64,000 nucleotides of DNA, from NCBI GenBank assembly GCA_009760885.1, contig CM019691.1:29311814-29375813 (forward strand), written 5' to 3'. A program made the translations under genes and the position numbers. Positions 1 through 10,823 of the stretch are shown here, one piece after another. The stretch is from Achatina immaculata (Eukaryota; Mollusca; Gastropoda; Stylommatophora; Achatinidae). Numbering within the stretch: position 1 is the first letter of the stretch; each line of letters opens with the position of its first letter. A model generated the notes under the pieces. The model was not told where the DNA came from. It did not search any database and saw nothing but the letters and a program-made list of their open reading frames with translations.

Positions 1-97
1 GCCCCCATGGGCCTCTCATTGGTCGAAGATCGATTCCTTTAGTAAATAGTTATCCCAGTACCCACCAAATATTGTAAAATGTACACAAAGCCGTAGT

Positions 98-313
98 GTC
101 ACGTTCTATACTTGTCAACTGGTCACGTTTTATACCTTTCTACGAGTCACGTTTTATACTTCTCTGCAGGGTCACGTTTTATACTTGTTTGGGGGTCACG
201 TTTTATACTTGTCTGCAGGCCACGTTTATACTTGTCTACGTGTCACGTTTTATAATTTTCTACAGGTCACGTTTTATAGTTTTCTACAGATCACGTTTAA
301 TACATCTCTACAC
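98..313. repeat. 24-bp minisatellite, about 9 units
   Basis: Nine imperfect head-to-tail units beginning GTCACGTTTTATACTT, mostly 24 bp (one 25, one 23). The period is a multiple of three, so an open frame runs through it on the + strand; this frame is a by-product and not a gene. Confidence 0.9.
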
Positions 314-1839
314 ATTCAATCAGACGTGACGCTGGTGCGTGATTACAGAGACTGCTTGTACGACGGGGTGCCATAAAGCTCACGCGTGGCTGACACTATT
401 CATACATTAAGAGAAACATCAATTTTTCTTCGGAGAATTAAGTAAAAAAAAAATAAGTCATCGTGGGTTATATAATACGATTATATAATACGGCAATACT
501 GGCAACAAAGGGAATCGCTCCTCAAAAATGTGTGGGGGAGGGGGTTTTTGTGACAGTTAAAACTCTACACATCTCCGCTGGGATTATGGGAAATCCTGCG
601 GTAACTGCACTGCATCTATATCCACTTTCATTAATTTCATCACGAGCGTCATTTGTAATGAATGAAGAGACACTTCACGCACGTCCTTGTTCGTGCACAC
701 ATTATTAGACGAGAAAAAAAAGCTTTAAAAACTCTCATATAGCTAGCTAGTTGTAACTCCTCAAAACATGACGAGAGGAAAAAAAAATAAAATGAATAAT
801 TAACACTAACGTTTGAACCATTGAGAATGTGACTGGGTTTTTTAAAAATAGAATTTCGTCTGTTGGTAGTCTACAGTTAAATGACATTCGTATGTCATGC
901 GTACATGAATCATACAAGATTTCCTTAAGAACGTAGCCTCTTACTTCGGGTGTGTTTGGCATATGCGTTAGATTCCAATGTATATATTGAAACAGGACAA
1001 GCTTGCCTGTCCTTGAACTATAGAATTCCTTGATATCCGTTAGATGTGTTGGCAAATGGCTTGGCACACGCTTGAGAGCAATATATTTGACCTCTGAGCG
1101 TAAAGTCTGATGTGCCTCCATAACGCAACGCAGTGTATATAAAACAGTTTCGTTAACTGCTTAACAAAGAATTTCATGTCCCTAGGAAAAGATTCAGATA
1201 AATTTATAGCTGAGCCAACCAAAAAAATTTCCTTTAAAATCTCCAGGGATACGCCATTTTCCGGTTTCAGAAAACGTGGACTGGACTGGGAGAGGTATTT
1301 GTTATGTAATGAAAAGAAAACATCCGCGAACAAGATCTCTTATCATCTGTTTAACTGCAACATGAACTAAAGTATGGGAGTATTCGTTTTTATATGGCAT
1401 TTTGACAGAACGGAGCGATAGACGGATAGACGCAGGTTGCAACAATGCAGAATGGTGTATGTATGCATGTATGTATGTATGTATTTGTGTAAAGTACCAT
1501 ATTTTCTTTCAAACAGTTGTCGTTGTGATTCAAGGCTGGCATCTTTTTAAGCCATGTTTTTATTCGCAAAATGCCAATCAGTGTTCCTGCATCATCGGTA
1601 TTAGCTTACACCGTACGTCTTTTCATAGAAAGAAAGACAATATACTGGCCCGGCGTTTATTTGAGGCGTGCATTTATTCGAAACATGACTCAGTTTGTCT
1701 ATCTTCTCCCCCCCCCCCCACTCCTTTTCTCCCTCCGCCGTCTAATTGAGGCGGCCGACTATTTCAGGTATTTTTAGTCAAGGAAATATAGTATTTATGT
1801 AATGAATATTTTGTGTATGTGTGTACGGGGAACAACTGA
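314..1839. other. unassigned AT-rich stretch
   Basis: No recognisable gene or repeat. It holds a short (TGTA)n run near 1458-1486, a C12 homopolymer at 1708-1719, and several weak overlapping frames on both strands (for example 747-1121 minus) with no motif I recognise. Confidence 0.5.
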
Positions 1840-2476
1840 CAAAACAAACAAGGCAGCTAAAATATGTATCAATGAGGAAAAGCTGGAAGAAGTGGAGAGT
1901 TTTGAATATCTTGGATCACTACTAACTAATAATGGAGATACAATGAGGGATATTAAAAGGAGGACATTCAGAAAGTAAAACAAATAAAGAATCTGTGGAG
2001 AGGAGCAGACAGAACCACAAAAATAAGATTTTTAAGGGCATGTATCTTTCCATCGCAACATATGCCTGTGAGACCTGGACACTTAACAAACCAGCTGAGA
2101 AACACATAAATGCCTTTGAATGTAAATGCTACAGAAGAGTTCTTCAAATATATATTGGACACAAAAAAGAACAAATATATCTATACTACAAGAGCTTAAT
2201 ATTGAAGAAGGCTGGCTAGTAAAGAGGATTAAAGAGAGAAAACTTAAATATTTTGGACACATTAAACGTCATGATAATTTAGAGAAGACCGTATTGGAAG
2301 GATGCATAATGGGAAAAAAGAAAGACAGGAAGACCAAAACGAAGATGGCTGCAAGACATCGTTGATGATCTGCAAATGGATGCATCAACGGCAGGCTGAC
2401 AACCGAGAGGCCTACAAGAGTGCTGTTAGTGAGGCAAAGTTCCGCAAGGAACATGCAAATGAATGAATGAATGAGT
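1840..2476 (+). mobile_element. LINE 3' end, family 1 copy 1 (RTE/CR1-like), broken
   Basis: Carboxy-terminal part of a non-LTR reverse-transcriptase ORF, broken by stops and frameshifts. Readable pieces include VESFEYLGSLLTNNGDT near 1890-1940, CETWTLNK near 2065-2090, LKYFGHIKRHDNLEK near 2245-2287 and a basic GRPR-type stretch. It ends in a GCAAATGAATGAATGAATGA tail (2455-2475), the short tandem 3' tail typical of some LINE clades. Same family as the copies at 6262, 7399, 13582, 20690, 32765, 58985 and 61320. Only the end of the ORF is present, as expected for 5'-truncated retrotransposition. Confidence 0.8.
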
Positions 2477-3269
2477 GTACGGGGACGAACGGACAGACCA
2501 GCAGACAAAAAGACGAGCGTGCAGACAGATAGACAAGAGACGACATCTGTATAAAAATGAACATGCGCATTGGCACGTGTGAGAAATAGCAAAGAGATAA
2601 CAGACGCAATGATATATAGATGTCATATGTAAGTAGTGCAAAAAAGTATACATGTCTCTATTGTTCTGAATGCTTGAATGTGTTCATGAATTCATAAATG
2701 GATACCAGGAAAGATGATTCCGCCCACAAAACAGAAACAGATGTTAAATGTGTATAGTTTCACTCTTCCCTTCAAGACTTATAGCTCAACGTGTATTCAG
2801 AATCTTAATGTGAAGCGATGCAACAATCCTGTAAGGTGCACACGGAGCGGATACTGATCATATCTCTAACCAACGTCTGAACCTGCGTCAGTTTATCGCT
2901 GTATCACTGAGTCACACCACAGTTGTCTCTCTTTATCAACGCTCACTTCAGCTTTAGAATGAGGCTTTTGTTTCATGGGACCGTTTGCCTGTTATCTAAA
3001 TCTATACTCCGATGGCTTGTATTAATTCTTCAGCTAAATGCATAAAAGTCACTTTTAGACGTCAAAAATAGACCTACAACAGCCAGCTTTTTCAGAGAGT
3101 AACTTTTTTGTCCCTGAAAGATAGAAACGATGTATTACACTGCTATACAGAACTAGTATTGCTACATCGTTGTGATACTAGGGTTATTAACAAAGAAATG
3201 ATCAAATAAAAGTAAAGCAACAGAGTGATGGTTCTGGTAGATAAAAAAAAATAACATGAAAAGCCAGGA
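2477..3269. other. unassigned stretch
   Basis: AT-rich with no gene. The first ~120 bases hold short GACAGAC-type simple sequence next to the LINE tail. I see nothing else recognisable. Confidence 0.5.
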
Positions 3270-3960
3270 GATGTTTCAGAACGACGAAAAGTAGTTAAAA
3301 TTATAGGAAAAGGCAAAATATGTTATGGACATGTCATGAACAGACAGACGTTTGAGAATTTGGTAATGACTGGAAAATTCATGGGGAGATCAGAAGAAGA
3401 GGGAGAGAGCCCACGAGAAAAAAGTAGAGGGAGTCCACGAGAAAAAAGTACATGAGTCCACGATAAAAAAAGTAGATGAGTCCGCGATAAAAAAAAAGTT
3501 CAGGAAGTTTACGAGGAAAAAGTGGAGGGAGTCCACCAGAAAAACGTATAGGGAGTCCACGAGAAAAAAGTAAATGAGTCCATGATAAAAAAAATGGAGG
3601 AAGTTTACGAGAAAAAAGTGGAGGGAGTCCACCAGAAAAAGTAGAGGGAGTCCACGATAAAAAAAAAAGTTGAGGAAGTTTACGAGAAAGAAGTAGAGGG
3701 AGTCCACCAGAAAAAAGTAGAGGGAGTCCACCAGAAAAAAGTGGAGGGAGTCCATGAGGAAAAAAACCATCTCAGTGAACTAATCAACTAGCATAGAAAA
3801 AAAAAGAATAATATTTTGAATCAGTCGAAAACATCAGAAGAATCGCACAAGAAGGAAAAGCACAATCCAGCACTGCACGTAACCTAATGTAACAGGTAGC
3901 CCGTCAGCAGCTTGGATTTTCCAGTTTCAAAGATCTTAGACAAACCTTATACAGCCAGAT
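3270..3960 (+). mobile_element. LINE 3' fragment split by a minisatellite
   Basis: The left part (3270-3396) reads as a decayed LINE C-terminus: KICYGHVMNRQTFENLVMTG then GRSEEEGESPREK, matching the basic GHxxRR...L..TGKxxGRR...GRPRE signature seen better preserved at 47850-47960. A tandem array (3397-3768) then interrupts it. The sequence after the array may continue the element (SVNxSTS, then HVT-rich sequence). The array units contain GAGTCCACGAG, a variant of the SPRE-coding DNA at the break, so the array probably grew from the element itself. Confidence 0.55.
3397..3768. repeat. ~24-bp minisatellite, about 15 units
   Basis: Units of 22-27 bp built on GAGGGAGTCCACGAGAAAAA, with four recurring variants (CCACGAG, CCACGAT, CCACCAG, TTTACGAG). 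The variants alternate, suggesting blocks of several units were duplicated together. Open on the minus strand through low complexity only. Confidence 0.9.
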
Positions 3961-4077
3961 TTGTACATTTCCCTTTTTTTTTATTTACTGATAACAGTTA
4001 TGATACATCACATGGAATCTTAAGACAGAAGAAGAAATAAACTCCTAGCTTTCAGGTCTTGTCTTGTCACGCGCTAT

Positions 4078-4422
4078 CTCCCTGGAGCTGCGAGCTGGTG
4101 TTCTTTGCAGCCGATGCTGTGAGGCTGTTGAGGCACAGCGTCGTTTTGGGCGTGGCAGCGGGTTATGACAGCTGCGTTTTCAGTCCCGGAGTACAGCTAA
4201 AAGCAGGGAATATGGCGATCCCTACCTCGTCAGTCAGACTATGCCTGTTACTGGGGTGGGGGGGGGGGGCACCAACGGAGAGATGGGACAGGTTCTTGGT
4301 CAGCTATGGTTCGCTAACCCTGACTTTAGCATATCAGCTATGGTTCGCTAACCTTGACTCTAGCATATCAGCTATGGGCCGCTGATTGCCTAATCGGACA
4401 GCGTCTTCACCCCCTCCCCCCA
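4078..4422 (+). mobile_element. pearl/Helentron-like element with internal ~33-bp repeat, copy 1
   Basis: Shares a left block (GAGCTGCGAGCTGGTGTTC, then CAGCGGGTTATG, CAGTCCCGGAGTACAGC) and a right block (CCTAATCGGACAGCGTCTTC) with copies at 43778, 24385 and 50816. Between them lie about 2.5 units of a repeat containing AGCTATGGTTCGCTAACC and AGCATATC (4303-4385). It sits inside a 23-bp minisatellite: one array unit lies just before it (about 4036-4057) and the array resumes directly after. Bivalve pearl elements and non-autonomous Helentrons are known to have conserved flanks around a variable minisatellite core; assignment to that class is inference. Confidence 0.6.
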
Positions 4423-4423
4423 G

Positions 4424-5330
4424 CTTTCTTGTAGATAAACTCTTAGCTTTCTTGTGGATAAACTTTTAGTTTTCTTGTAGATAAACTCTTATCTTTCTTG
4501 TAGATAAACTCTTAGCTTTCAGGTAGATAAACTCTTAGCTTTCTTGTAGATAAACTCTTAGCTTTCAGGTAGGTAAATTCCCAGCTTTCAGGTAGATAAA
4601 CTCTCAGCTTTCAGGTAGATAAACTCTTAGCTTTCAGGTAGATAAACTCTTAGCTTTCAGGTAGATAAACTCCCAGCTTTCAGGTAAATAAACTCTTAGC
4701 TTTCTTGTAGATAAACTTTTAGCTTTCAGGTAGATAAACTCTTAGCTTTCAGGTAGATAAACTCCCAGCTTTAATGTAAATAAACTCTTAGCTTTCTTGT
4801 AGATAAACTCTTAGCTTTCAGGTAGATAAAGTCCCAGCTTTCATGTAGATAAACTCTTAGCTTTCAGGTAGATAAACTCTTAGCTTTCAGGTAGATAAAC
4901 TCTTAGCTTTCATGTAGATAAACTCTTAGCTTTCAGGTAGATAAACTCTTAGCTTTCTCGTAGATAAACTCTTAGCTTTCAGGTAGATAAACTCTTAGCT
5001 TTCTTGTAGATAAACTCTTAGCTTTCAGGTAGATAAACTCCCAGCTTTCAGGTAGATAAACTCTTAGCTTTCTTGTAGATAAACTCTTAGCGTTCTTGTA
5101 GATAAACTTTTAGCTTTCAGGTAGATAAACTCCCAGCTTTCAGGTAGATAAACTCTTAGCTTTCAGGTAAATAAACTCTTAGCTTTCAGGTATATAAACT
5201 CCCAGCTTTCAGGTAAATAAACTCTTAGCTTTCTTGTAGAGAAACTCTTAGCTTTCAGTTAGATGAACTCTCAGCTTTCAGGTAGATAAACTCTTAGCTT
5301 TCTTGTAGAGAAACTCTTAGCCTTCAGGTT
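4424..5330. repeat. 23-bp minisatellite, about 39 units
   Basis: Long array of the unit TAGATAAACTCTTAGCTTTC plus AGG or TTG. The two endings alternate irregularly and further variants (CCC for CTT, AAAT for AGAT) are scattered through it. A single related unit lies at 4036-4057, left of the inserted element at 4078-4422. The right end abuts a TTAA-type MITE whose terminus resembles the unit. Confidence 0.95.
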
Positions 5331-5331
5331 C

Positions 5332-5568
5332 TTAACTCTTTCACTCCAAAACAACACTGGCAGGATTGTTAGATCTTGCACGCCTTTGCAGATACCAGTG
5401 CTCAAAGCGACATTTAGACAAACCGTAAATAGAATGACAAGATGCACATTTCCGACCCGAACCTCTATTTTTAAATAACTTCCTCAGATATTATTTTTCC
5501 GCCTACAATTTCTCATCTAAGTTTATTCCAGCGGAGCATGAAAATTAATTCAGGCGTCAAAGAGTTAA
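5332..5568. mobile_element. TTAA MITE, copy 1 (237 bp)
   Basis: Begins TTAACTCTTTCACTCC and ends GGCGTCAAAGAGTTAA, giving an imperfect ~16-bp terminal inverted repeat that includes TTAA at both ends. Internal sequence (GCACATTTC, TTTTTAAATAA, TTTATTCCAGC) matches the copies at 37011, 59987 and 61817. TTAA targets are typical of piggyBac-type elements; there is no coding sequence, so this would be a non-autonomous derivative. Confidence 0.65.
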
Positions 5569-5796
5569 ATTGTAAATAATAATGTTCACAAACAAAAATG
5601 TTTGTTTGCTGTTCGCCTTGATCAGATACATAGGGGAAAGTCATTCTGAGCAGAGAGTGCGTAAAGAGGAACCAGTGTGTCTCGTTTTGCTTAAAAGCAT
5701 TTTGATTTGAGAAATGCTTGCCCACTCTTCTGACACTGCGTCAGTATCACGGGAAGTGTAGTCAGTAGATGAACAGGAATAAGAAAGAAAATGCGA

Positions 5797-5885
5797 AGAA
5801 GAAGAAGAAAAAGAAGAAGAAGAAGAAGAAAGAGAGAAGTGAGAAGAAAGAGAGAAGGGAGAAGGAAGAAGAAGAAGAGAAAGAT
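5797..5885. repeat. purine-rich (GAA)n tract
   Basis: GAAGAAGAA simple sequence degrading into GAGAAG. It makes lysine/arginine-rich frames on + and leucine/phenylalanine-rich frames on minus that are not genes. A second shorter (GAA)n(GAT)n tract lies at 6031-6072. Confidence 0.9.
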
Positions 5886-6202
5886 TTGGAGAGAAAAAAC
5901 AGTTGGGAAAGAGATAAATATGAAAGGAAAAACATGCTTCACTTTGAACGAAAAGAAATTCGTGCTACAGTAGTACTGAAGCAAATAGGAACATATAATT
6001 TCTAAAAGAATATTAAAACATTGTTTGTGAAGAAGAAGAAGAAGAAGAAGATGAAGATGATGATGATGATGGCATAGACTCTGTAAAGTTGGTCTGAGAC
6101 GATTTTTGAAGAAGAGATTAAAGAAACTTGCCAGACAAAGATTTAAGATTTAAGAATGATAAAATTTTCCGAACTGCTTATTTTCTTGGAGACATCACTC
6201 TC

Positions 6203-6227
6203 ATTATATATATATATAATATATATA

Positions 6228-6261
<34 letters not shown>

Positions 6262-6262
6262 T
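6203..6262. repeat. (AT)n microsatellite
   Basis: AT/TA dinucleotide tract directly abutting the ATTC tail of a minus-strand LINE fragment. A second AT tract (6482-6513) abuts the other end of the same fragment. Confidence 0.9.
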
Positions 6263-6477
6263 CATTCATTTGCATGTCCCTTGCGGAACTTTGCCTCCCT
6301 AACTGCACTCCTGTAGGCCTCTCAGTTGTGAGCAAGATGGCCTGCTGCTGATGCATCCATTTGCAGATCATCAACGATGTCTTGCAGCCATCCTTGCCTT
6401 GGTCTTCCTCTCTTTCTTTTTCCCATTATGTACCCTTCCAAGACGGTTTTCTCTAGATTATCATGACGTTTATTGTG

Positions 6478-6481
<4 letters not shown>
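6262..6481 (-). mobile_element. LINE 3' end, family 1 copy 2
   Basis: On the minus strand it reads GHNKRHDNLEKTVLEGYIMG, then KRKRGRPRQGWLQDIVDDLQ, DASAAGHLAHN and a GCAAATGAATGA tail. Very short 5'-truncated copy (~220 bp), embedded between two AT tracts. Confidence 0.85.
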
Positions 6482-6515
<34 letters not shown>

Positions 6516-6519
6516 GAAC

Positions 6520-7080
6520 CAAAGGTTAAGAACCACTGGCCAACTGCATCATCATCATCAGTCTCAAATTTTCTTGTCTTCTCTCTCTCTCTCTCTCTCT
6601 GTGTCCTTCCCTCTCTTCATCTCTGTGTCCATCCTCTCCCCTTTCAGCTTTCTCAATCTCATTTATGTATACTTTATTACTTTTTATTTTTATCCTGTAT
6701 AAAATTCCTACTTAATTTGGCAGCTTCATTTACCCTGTTTTACGGACATATCAATAAGCAGTATAGTTCCTCTGCACTAAAGACCCGCAGAGACAGCTTC
6801 AATTTTTATCTGTCAAGATGGCTTTCCCACATTGTTATTTGCAAATACACGAAATTTACCATAAATTACGGTAACACGCAATTTGTGTCGCAAGAGCATA
6901 ATGCGTTTGTACCAACTGTTACCTCAGAAGGTTGGAAGATATACAAGTGACGCGGAAGATTTATGAGATCGAATTAGTGGAAATTTCTGAGTATGTGTGG
7001 GGAAAATTCTAGAATAAGAAAAAAAAACGGGAAAACAACAGACAATATATTTTGAGTTAAAAGCAAATTGAACAAAATTA
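6520..7080. other. CT-rich simple sequence and unassigned DNA
   Basis: (CT)n near 6579-6602 within a CT-rich stretch, then ordinary AT-rich sequence. The + frame across it (6351-6950) starts inside the LINE and AT tracts and shows no domain. Confidence 0.5.
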
Positions 7081-7084
7081 ACCG

Positions 7085-7300
7085 TATCTTTCTTTAGGGT
7101 TATCGGATTATGGGTTACTGTGGAATGGATGAATGACGGAAAAATCCGTTCTTCGGTCACTGTAGAATGGATAGGTGGCGGAAAAGTCTGTTGTTGAGTC
7201 ACTGAGAAGGAGATAAATTAGAGAGAAGTCCGTTATTAAGTCACTGTTGACCGGATAGATAACAGAAAAGTCCGGTTTGAGTTAATATAGAAAGGATAGT
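7085..7300. repeat. degenerate ~52-55-bp tandem repeat, about 4 units
   Basis: Recurring GTCACTGTAGAATGGATAG followed by GGCGGAAAAGTCTGTT, increasingly diverged to the right (GTCACTGTTGACCGGATAG, then AACAGAAAAGTCCGG). Confidence 0.6.
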
Positions 7301-7398
7301 TAGACATTGACAGAGATGAACTTTGTAATAACCTAAAATAAAAAAAAACAAACAATAAACGCCAGGCCTCTGACATCTTAAGATGATCTGTTTATATT

Positions 7399-7762
7399 TT
7401 CGTTCAATGCAATGGTACAGAAGAGTCCTTAAAATATCATGGACACAAAAAAGGAACAAATATATCCACACTATAAGGACTTAATATTGAAGAAGGTTGG
7501 CTAGTAAGGAAGATTAAATAGATAAAAATTAATTATTTTGGACATATTAAACGTCACGATAGTTTAGAGAAGATGGTATTGGAAGGGTACATAATGGGAA
7601 AAAGAAAGAGGAAGACCAAGGCGAATATGGCTGCAAGATATCACTGATGATCTGCGAATGGACGCATCAGCACCAGGGCATCTTGCTCACAACCGAGAGC
7701 CCTACAAGAGGGCTGTTAGGGAGGTAAAGTTCCGCAAGGGACATGCAAATGCCTGACTGACT
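7399..7762 (+). mobile_element. LINE 3' end, family 1 copy 3
   Basis: Matches the end of family 1 (GAAGAAGGTTGGCTAGTAAG, CATATTAAACGTCACGA, GGAAGGGTACATAATGGG, CTGCAAGATATCACTGATGA) and ends AGGGACATGCAAATGCCTGA, so the ATGA tail is nearly lost. Multiple stops break the frame. Confidence 0.8.
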
Positions 7763-9082
7763 GCAAGGCTCAGTTGAACTCTTTGACTGTCCGAGATAAT
7801 GAGGGGTGAGTGCCACAAATCGAAGAACTGGGAGCACACGGTTCTCCTACATTTAATTCTACCTTCTTCTCACGTGACTGTCTTTCTTTGATAAGCATAT
7901 TTACCTACTCCCGTAAAACGAATGTGTAAGAACAGAGACAAAAGTAACAGAAACAACAGTACTATATGACATTACACTGAGGCTGAATGCAGCTACTGCT
8001 CATGAACATAAAAGAAAGGTTTCAGAATTTCTTTTTTTTTTATATTTCTAACTCTCATTGTTAACCCTCCATCTCATTGTTAACCCTGTAGTGTATGTTT
8101 TATTTATTGGCTAACTTAAATAACTTAATATGTCATTTCTGTCACCAGTCCTGTGTGGCAGAATACCTAAGATGTTTCCCCATATACTGTGTCACACGGG
8201 AGATGGTAGTTACAAGCCCAGGAGGAAGTCAAAGACATCAAAGACATCAAAGAGCTCAAACGAAAATAAAAATAATAAATAACAACTTACAGACCTGGCG
8301 GGGGGGGGGGGGGGGGGAGGGAGGGGGAGGGGAGAGGAGTGTCATGATTCAAAGGGGTCGACTCCAATTTCAGGGTGTTAAAAGTTTTTAAAAGCCGAAA
8401 CACTTGTTTGAAGGGGCGGCAGGGAGTGGGGGGAGGATGGGGGGTAGTTTCTCTGATGATATAGGGAGTTGTGTAGTTGTTACGCTCTCTATAATGGAAA
8501 CTTTCCAGGAAAAAAAAAAATCACAGTTTCCATTACTTCTGATTGCCAGATGCCCCGAGGCAGACTAGATGAAAGACACGCTGATTGCAGTGTGATGTAT
8601 TCTAATAATATTTAGCGTGGACGTATTTCTTCTCGCAGATTTCACTGATGCGGGTAGATTACTTCTGTCTGACCTAGGAGTGGCCATATATCCGGATGTA
8701 GGCGGTGGGCACTGTTGGTTTAATATCGTTCTTAACAAACGTACATCGGAATTACCGCCATGACCCGAGAGTGATGAGGAGAGGCGCTGTAATTGATCGT
8801 CTCGATAATGAGATCAAAGGATAGAAAGGAAAAATAATCATCTGTGAAAACTGTCATGAGTTGTAATCTTCATTTAGGCTCATCTCAGGTTTCAGTGAGC
8901 GCGTCATATCCGTCTTAGCGATGGCAACCCTTTTCTTTCCTTTTCCTCTACTTGGAGAACGACTTGACCAAGAACATAAATCTACTGGATAGACGTTTAA
9001 AATAATAATAAAACCTGATATAACTTTCGGGTGCATTTTGAAAAATGAAACCACGGAAAAACAGAAACAAGCGATTTGTACT
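7763..9082. other. unassigned stretch with G-rich tracts
   Basis: No gene recognised. Contains an 18-G run at 8300-8317 followed by G/A-rich sequence to about 8340, and another G-rich segment at 8415-8445. The + frame at 8095-8391 crosses the G run and is not credible as a gene. Confidence 0.5.
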
Positions 9083-9084
9083 GC

Positions 9085-9998
9085 TGGGAAATTAGGGAAT
9101 TCTAAACAAGCGGCGCGGGAAGCTAGGGGATTCTAAACCAGCTGCGCGGGGAAACTAGAGAATTTTAAACCAGTTGCGTGGGGAAACTAGAGAATTCTAA
9201 ACCAGCTGCGTGGGGAAACTAGAGAATTCTAAACCAGCTGCGTGAGGAAACTAGAGAATTCTACACCAGCTGCGTGGGGAAACTACAGATTTCTAAATCA
9301 GCTGCGTGGGGAAATAGGGGATTTTAAACCAGCTGGGTGGGGAAATTGGGGATTTTAAACCAGCTGCGTGGAGGAAGCTAGAGAATTCTACACCAGCTGC
9401 GTGGGGGGAAACTAGAGAACTCTACACCAGGTGCGTGGGTTAACCTAGAGAATTTTAAGCCAGCTGCGTGAGGGAAACTAGAGAATTCTACACCAACTGC
9501 GGGGGGGGGGAACTAGAGAATTCTACACCAGCTGCGTGGGGAAATTTTAAACCAACTGCTTGTGGGAAACTAGAGAATTCTATACCAGCTGCGTGGGGAA
9601 ATAGGGAATTTTAAACTAGCTGAGTGGAGAAACTAGAGAATTCTACACCTGCTGCATTGGGAAACTAGAGAATTTTAAACCAGCTGCGTGGAGAAACTAG
9701 AGAATTCTAAACCATCTGCTTGTGGAAAACTAGGAAATTCTAAACCAGCTGCGTGAGAAACTAGGAAATTCTAAACCAGCTGCATGGGAAACTAGGGAAT
9801 ACTAAACCAACTGCGTGGGGAATCTAGGGAATACAAAACCAGCTGCGTGGGGGCAAACTTGGAAATACTAAACCAGCAGCATGGGGAAACTAGGGAATTC
9901 TGCACCAGCTTCTTAGGGGAAACTAGGGAATACTAAACCAGCTGCGTGGGGGAAAACTAGGGAATACTAAACCAGCTGCGTGAGGAAACTAGGGACAC
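9085..9998. repeat. 32-bp minisatellite, about 28 units
   Basis: Unit CTAGAGAATTCTAAACCAGC plus TGCGTGGGGAAA, with length changes in the G run and substitutions such as CTACACC or GGGGATTTT for part of the unit. Variants cluster: the ACTAGAGAATTCTACACC type in the middle and ACTAGGGAATACTAAACC at the right end, showing local spread. Confidence 0.95.
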
Positions 9999-10003
9999 CC
10001 ACG

Positions 10004-10379
10004 TAATCATGTTGAAGTAGGAGTATCCGGCATCTGCGTTTGGAGACAGAGAGCGGTACATCGCCACTAAAAGATGAGTCATTGAAAAGTAATGATTCTA
10101 AGTGCTGTAGGGTAGTAATACAAGCAGTTTTTTAATGTGGCACAGGAGTGATTATGTTTTCTACAAACGCCCTTCCAGTCAGTTAAGAGAGAAGATGCTC
10201 TACAATGGATAACATCTGCATGCTTCAAAACTGTTTCCTCCATGATCGTTATCGGATCTGCCAGTCTCTTTAAGCCAGTTCTACTTCATCTGTAATGGCG
10301 CTGTGTGTTCCAGGCTACATGTAATTGCTGCTGTATGCACTATTTTGGTATGTCCTTTATCCTTATTGAATTCAAATCA
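10004..10379. other. unassigned stretch
   Basis: Ordinary mixed-composition sequence between the 32-bp array and the inverted-repeat element; nothing recognised. Confidence 0.5.
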
Positions 10380-10393
10380 TTACATACAGTCAA

Positions 10394-10823
10394 ATAATTA
10401 GTGTACAGTTATACAACTATACACAAAGCACGGCAGTAAAGCGGTGATATCAAAATGTATAAACTAGGAAGAAAATAGAAACAGCTTTATTATTTAACGA
10501 TAACAAACTTTTAACGTTTTGTTATAACCGTGGTAATGGACACATATCGCTTATGTTCCTGGATACACACAAGTTTTTGTGCCTTTACAAGAACTGAGAT
10601 AAGTTTTCATTCCGTTACTATTTTTCGTTCATTTTTTCATTGATTTTTCGTTCAATTTTGTATTATTTCGCTTATATTAGTTTGATGTAATCCATACTTT
10701 GTCTCTTCTCTCTAATTCTTCTTCCTGTTTGTTTTTGTTTGATAAAGGCCCGTGCCGAAATGTTACAAGTTGTTATCGTTAAATAATAAAGCTGTTACTA
10801 CTTTTTTTTCCTAGTTTATACAT
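10394..10823 (-). mobile_element. inverted-repeat retroelement (Penelope-like?), copy 1
   Basis: 430-bp insertion flanked by a perfect 14-bp direct repeat TTACATACAGTCAA (10380-10393 and 10824-10837). A ~55-bp inverted repeat (TGTATAAACTAGGAA, CAGCTTTATTATTTAACGAT) occupies 10457-10510 and 10766-10823. About 60 bp outside the left arm is also shared with copy 2 (35926-36317). Next to the right arm is a hammerhead-like core on +: TTGATAA (10739), a GGC/GCC stem with a 4-nt loop, then GAAA (10757). Variable-length target duplications argue against a cut-and-paste MITE. Penelope-like elements are known to carry minimal hammerheads; the family call is inference. Confidence 0.55.

Noticed and set aside
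3390..3770. Minus frame with repeated VDSLHFFLV, looking like membrane segments
   Set aside because: 24-bp minisatellite; hydrophobicity comes from T-rich complement.
4424..5330. Regular spaced repeats considered as a CRISPR array
   Set aside because: Units are contiguous with no unique spacers, and the DNA is animal nuclear; it is a minisatellite. Same reasoning for the arrays at 9085, 38876 and 40954.
5769..6005. Lys/Glu-rich frame resembling a nuclear or nucleolar protein
   Set aside because: (GAA)n microsatellite translation.
10457..10823. Ordinary cut-and-paste MITE
   Set aside because: Flanking duplications are 14 bp here and 10 bp in the other copy, lie outside an extra 60-bp extension, and so do not fit a fixed-length TSD next to the inverted repeats.
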